Made by a program: the position numbers and the translations under genes
Shown: positions 5,490 to 6,569 of the stretch, piece by piece
Layout of the letters: each line of letters begins with the position of its first letter
Position numbering within the stretch: position 1 is the stretch's first letter
NCBI GenBank assembly: GCA_964349045.1
Contig: CAYGFI010000218.1
Coordinates: forward strand, 1-6,569
From: JACJXF01 sp964349045
Lineage (GTDB): Bacteria; Bacteroidota; Bacteroidia; Bacteroidales; GCA-2748055
Length of the DNA: 6,569 bases
Direction: 5' to 3'
The notes under the pieces: model-generated
Databases searched by the model: none
What the model saw: only the letters and a program-made list of their open reading frames with translations
Told to the model about the DNA's origin: nothing

Positions 5490-6353
5490 TTATCCCAGAT
5501 AAGACTTTAGAATTTTACTTCTTGTAGTATGTTTCAGTCGTTTAATAGCTTTTTCTTTGATCTGTCTCACCCTTTCACGTGTAAGGTTAAATTCCTCGCC
5601 TATTTCTTCAAGAGTATGCGGGTGCTTACCGTTAAGACCAAAATAGAGCCTGATAATACTTGCCTCCCGATAAGTAAGGGTAGACAATGCCCGTTCAATT
5701 TCTTTTCTAAGCGACTCAGTCATAAGACCCTTGTCAGGACTTGGAGTATCGGAATTTAAAAGTACATCATATAAATTCCCGTCTTCACCTTCCTGGAGCG
5801 GCGCATCCATAGATATATGACGACCGGAGGATCGCATGGCATCCTTTACATCTTCCGGGACGAGTTCCATTGCCTGGGCAATCTCAAGAATAGTTGGTTC
5901 GCGCTCATAAAGTTGTTCCAGTTCATTAAATGTTTTATTGATCTTATTAATTGAACCGATTTTATTCAATGGGAGTCTTACAATCCTTGCCTGTTCAGCT
6001 AAAGCCTGTAAAATAGACTGGCGGATCCACCATACTGCATAAGAGATAAATTTAAATCCTCTTGTTTCATCAAATCTTTGAGCTGCTTTTATAAGGCCGA
6101 GATTTCCTTCATTAATAAGGTCAGGAAGACTTAATCCCTGGTTCTGGTATTGTTTGGCAACAGAAACAACAAAGCGCAAATTTGCCTTAATAAGTTTCTC
6201 AAGAGCTTCCTTATCACCTTTTCGGATTCGCCTCGCAAGTTCAACTTCTTCCTCGGCGGAAATAAGATCAACTTTACCTATTTCATGTAAATATTTGTCA
6301 AGAGAGGGGGTTTCACGGTTGGTAACCTGCTTGATGATCTTGAGTTGTCTCAT
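5490..6353 (-). CDS. rpoD: Primary RNA polymerase sigma factor RpoD/SigA, short Bacteroidota type
   Basis: This is the housekeeping sigma factor that directs RNA polymerase to promoters. At 287 residues it lacks the long region 1.1 and non-conserved insert of proteobacterial RpoD, as in Bacteroides. In order: region 1.2 (about 16-48, SLDKYLHEIGKVDLISAEEE); region 2 (about 52-122) with NLRFVVSVAKQYQNQGL, the core-binding PDLINEGNLGLIKA at 77-90, and FKFISYAVWWIRQSI at 100-114, which contacts the -7 element; region 3 (about 131-208); region 4 (about 221-274) with the helix-turn-helix TLEEIGEEFNLTRERVRQIKEKA from residue 247. The C-terminus KILKSYLG is typical. The start at 6353 gives the family N-terminus MRQLKIIKQVTNRE. 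Its relatives in Bacteroides recognise TAnnTTTG, and two exact copies of that motif lie in front of other genes here. A terminator follows it. No rpoD promoter stands out in its AT-rich leader. Confidence 0.97.
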   Translation of the reverse strand: MRQLKIIKQVTNRETPSLDKYLHEIGKVDLISAEEEVELARRIRKGDKEALEKLIKANLRFVVSVAKQYQNQGLSLPDLINEGNLGLIKAAQRFDETRGFKFISYAVWWIRQSILQALAEQARIVRLPLNKIGSINKINKTFNELEQLYEREPTILEIAQAMELVPEDVKDAMRSSGRHISMDAPLQEGEDGNLYDVLLNSDTPSPDKGLMTESLRKEIERALSTLTYREASIIRLYFGLNGKHPHTLEEIGEEFNLTRERVRQIKEKAIKRLKHTTRSKILKSYLG

Positions 6354-6413
6354 ACGCTGGCAGTTTTTTTGATGTCCTTTATACGAAAATTTATTCTAAA
6401 GGTTACATTAATT

Positions 6414-6441
6414 AATAAAAAAAACATATTAATTTTTTATT
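6414..6441. repeat. AT-only inverted repeat in the rpoD leader
   Basis: AATAAAAAA (6414-6422) and TTTTTTATT (6433-6441) are perfect 9-bp inverted arms around an 11-nt centre, about 60 bp upstream of the rpoD start. The stretch from 6354 to the right edge at 6569 holds no convincing gene. Candidate -7 elements on the minus strand (TATGTTTT at 6428-6421, TAAATTTT at 6393-6386) each miss the final G and lack a -33 partner. The repeat may be an AT-rich promoter-activating or DNA-melting region, or chance in AT-rich DNA. Confidence 0.4.
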
Positions 6442-6569
6442 GCTATGCACCTTCCTCCTCTCATTCTCAAAAAGCGCACAGATGCAATGTTAGCGTATTT
6501 TTATTTATAAACAATGAATTAGGATTCTTGTTCAGTTAAAAAGGGTAAAGAAAATTTTTCTAAATTATC

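Noticed and set aside
6345..6539. Plus-strand frame of 64 codons overlapping the rpoD start and leader
   Set aside because: It overlaps the rpoD start, is low-complexity and AT-rich, and shows no family motif or promoter.

Overview
This window reads as a chromosomal housekeeping stretch from a member of the Bacteroidota, most like Bacteroidales. Three things point there. The 287-residue primary sigma factor has the short architecture of Bacteroides RpoD and no large region 1.1. Exact TAnnTTTG elements, the -7 motif known from Bacteroides, lie upstream of two genes (975-982 and 5389-5396). None of the six genes with a visible start has a Shine-Dalgarno sequence; their leaders are A-rich.

Layout from left to right. 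(1) Positions 1-800: the 3' part of a SAM-dependent methyltransferase whose frame runs off the left edge; it looks like the end of a cell-surface glycan or O-antigen type cluster. (2) Positions 801-1018: a spacer with two hairpins and a promoter for the next gene. (3) Positions 1019-1654: an Fe-type superoxide dismutase, convergent with (4) rlmN at 1537-2631 on the minus strand, which is preceded with no gap by (5) a small flavin NAD(P)H reductase at 2632-3273. (6) Positions 3274-3506: a divergent spacer carrying nine tandem 8-bp repeats. (7) Positions 3507-4709: a saccharopine-dehydrogenase-like oxidoreductase, convergent at 4 nt with (8) rpe on the minus strand, whose best start is the ATG at 5373. 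(9) Positions 5374-5489: the rpoD terminator followed by the rpe promoter. (10) Positions 5490-6353: rpoD on the minus strand, and an AT-rich leader up to the right edge.

The most notable observation is at the sod/rlmN junction. As given, both genes lack a stop at the usual place and read about 118 nt into each other. Removing a single T from the 7-T run at 1599-1605 would give both genes a stop near the usual family length at once (SOD 195 aa, RlmN 346 aa). This suggests one indel, either a base-calling or assembly error or a real homopolymer frameshift. The reductase-rlmN pair also makes functional sense, because RlmN is a radical-SAM enzyme that needs an external electron donor. I see no mobile element, CRISPR array, tRNA or rRNA, and nothing that amounts to a new multi-gene system.
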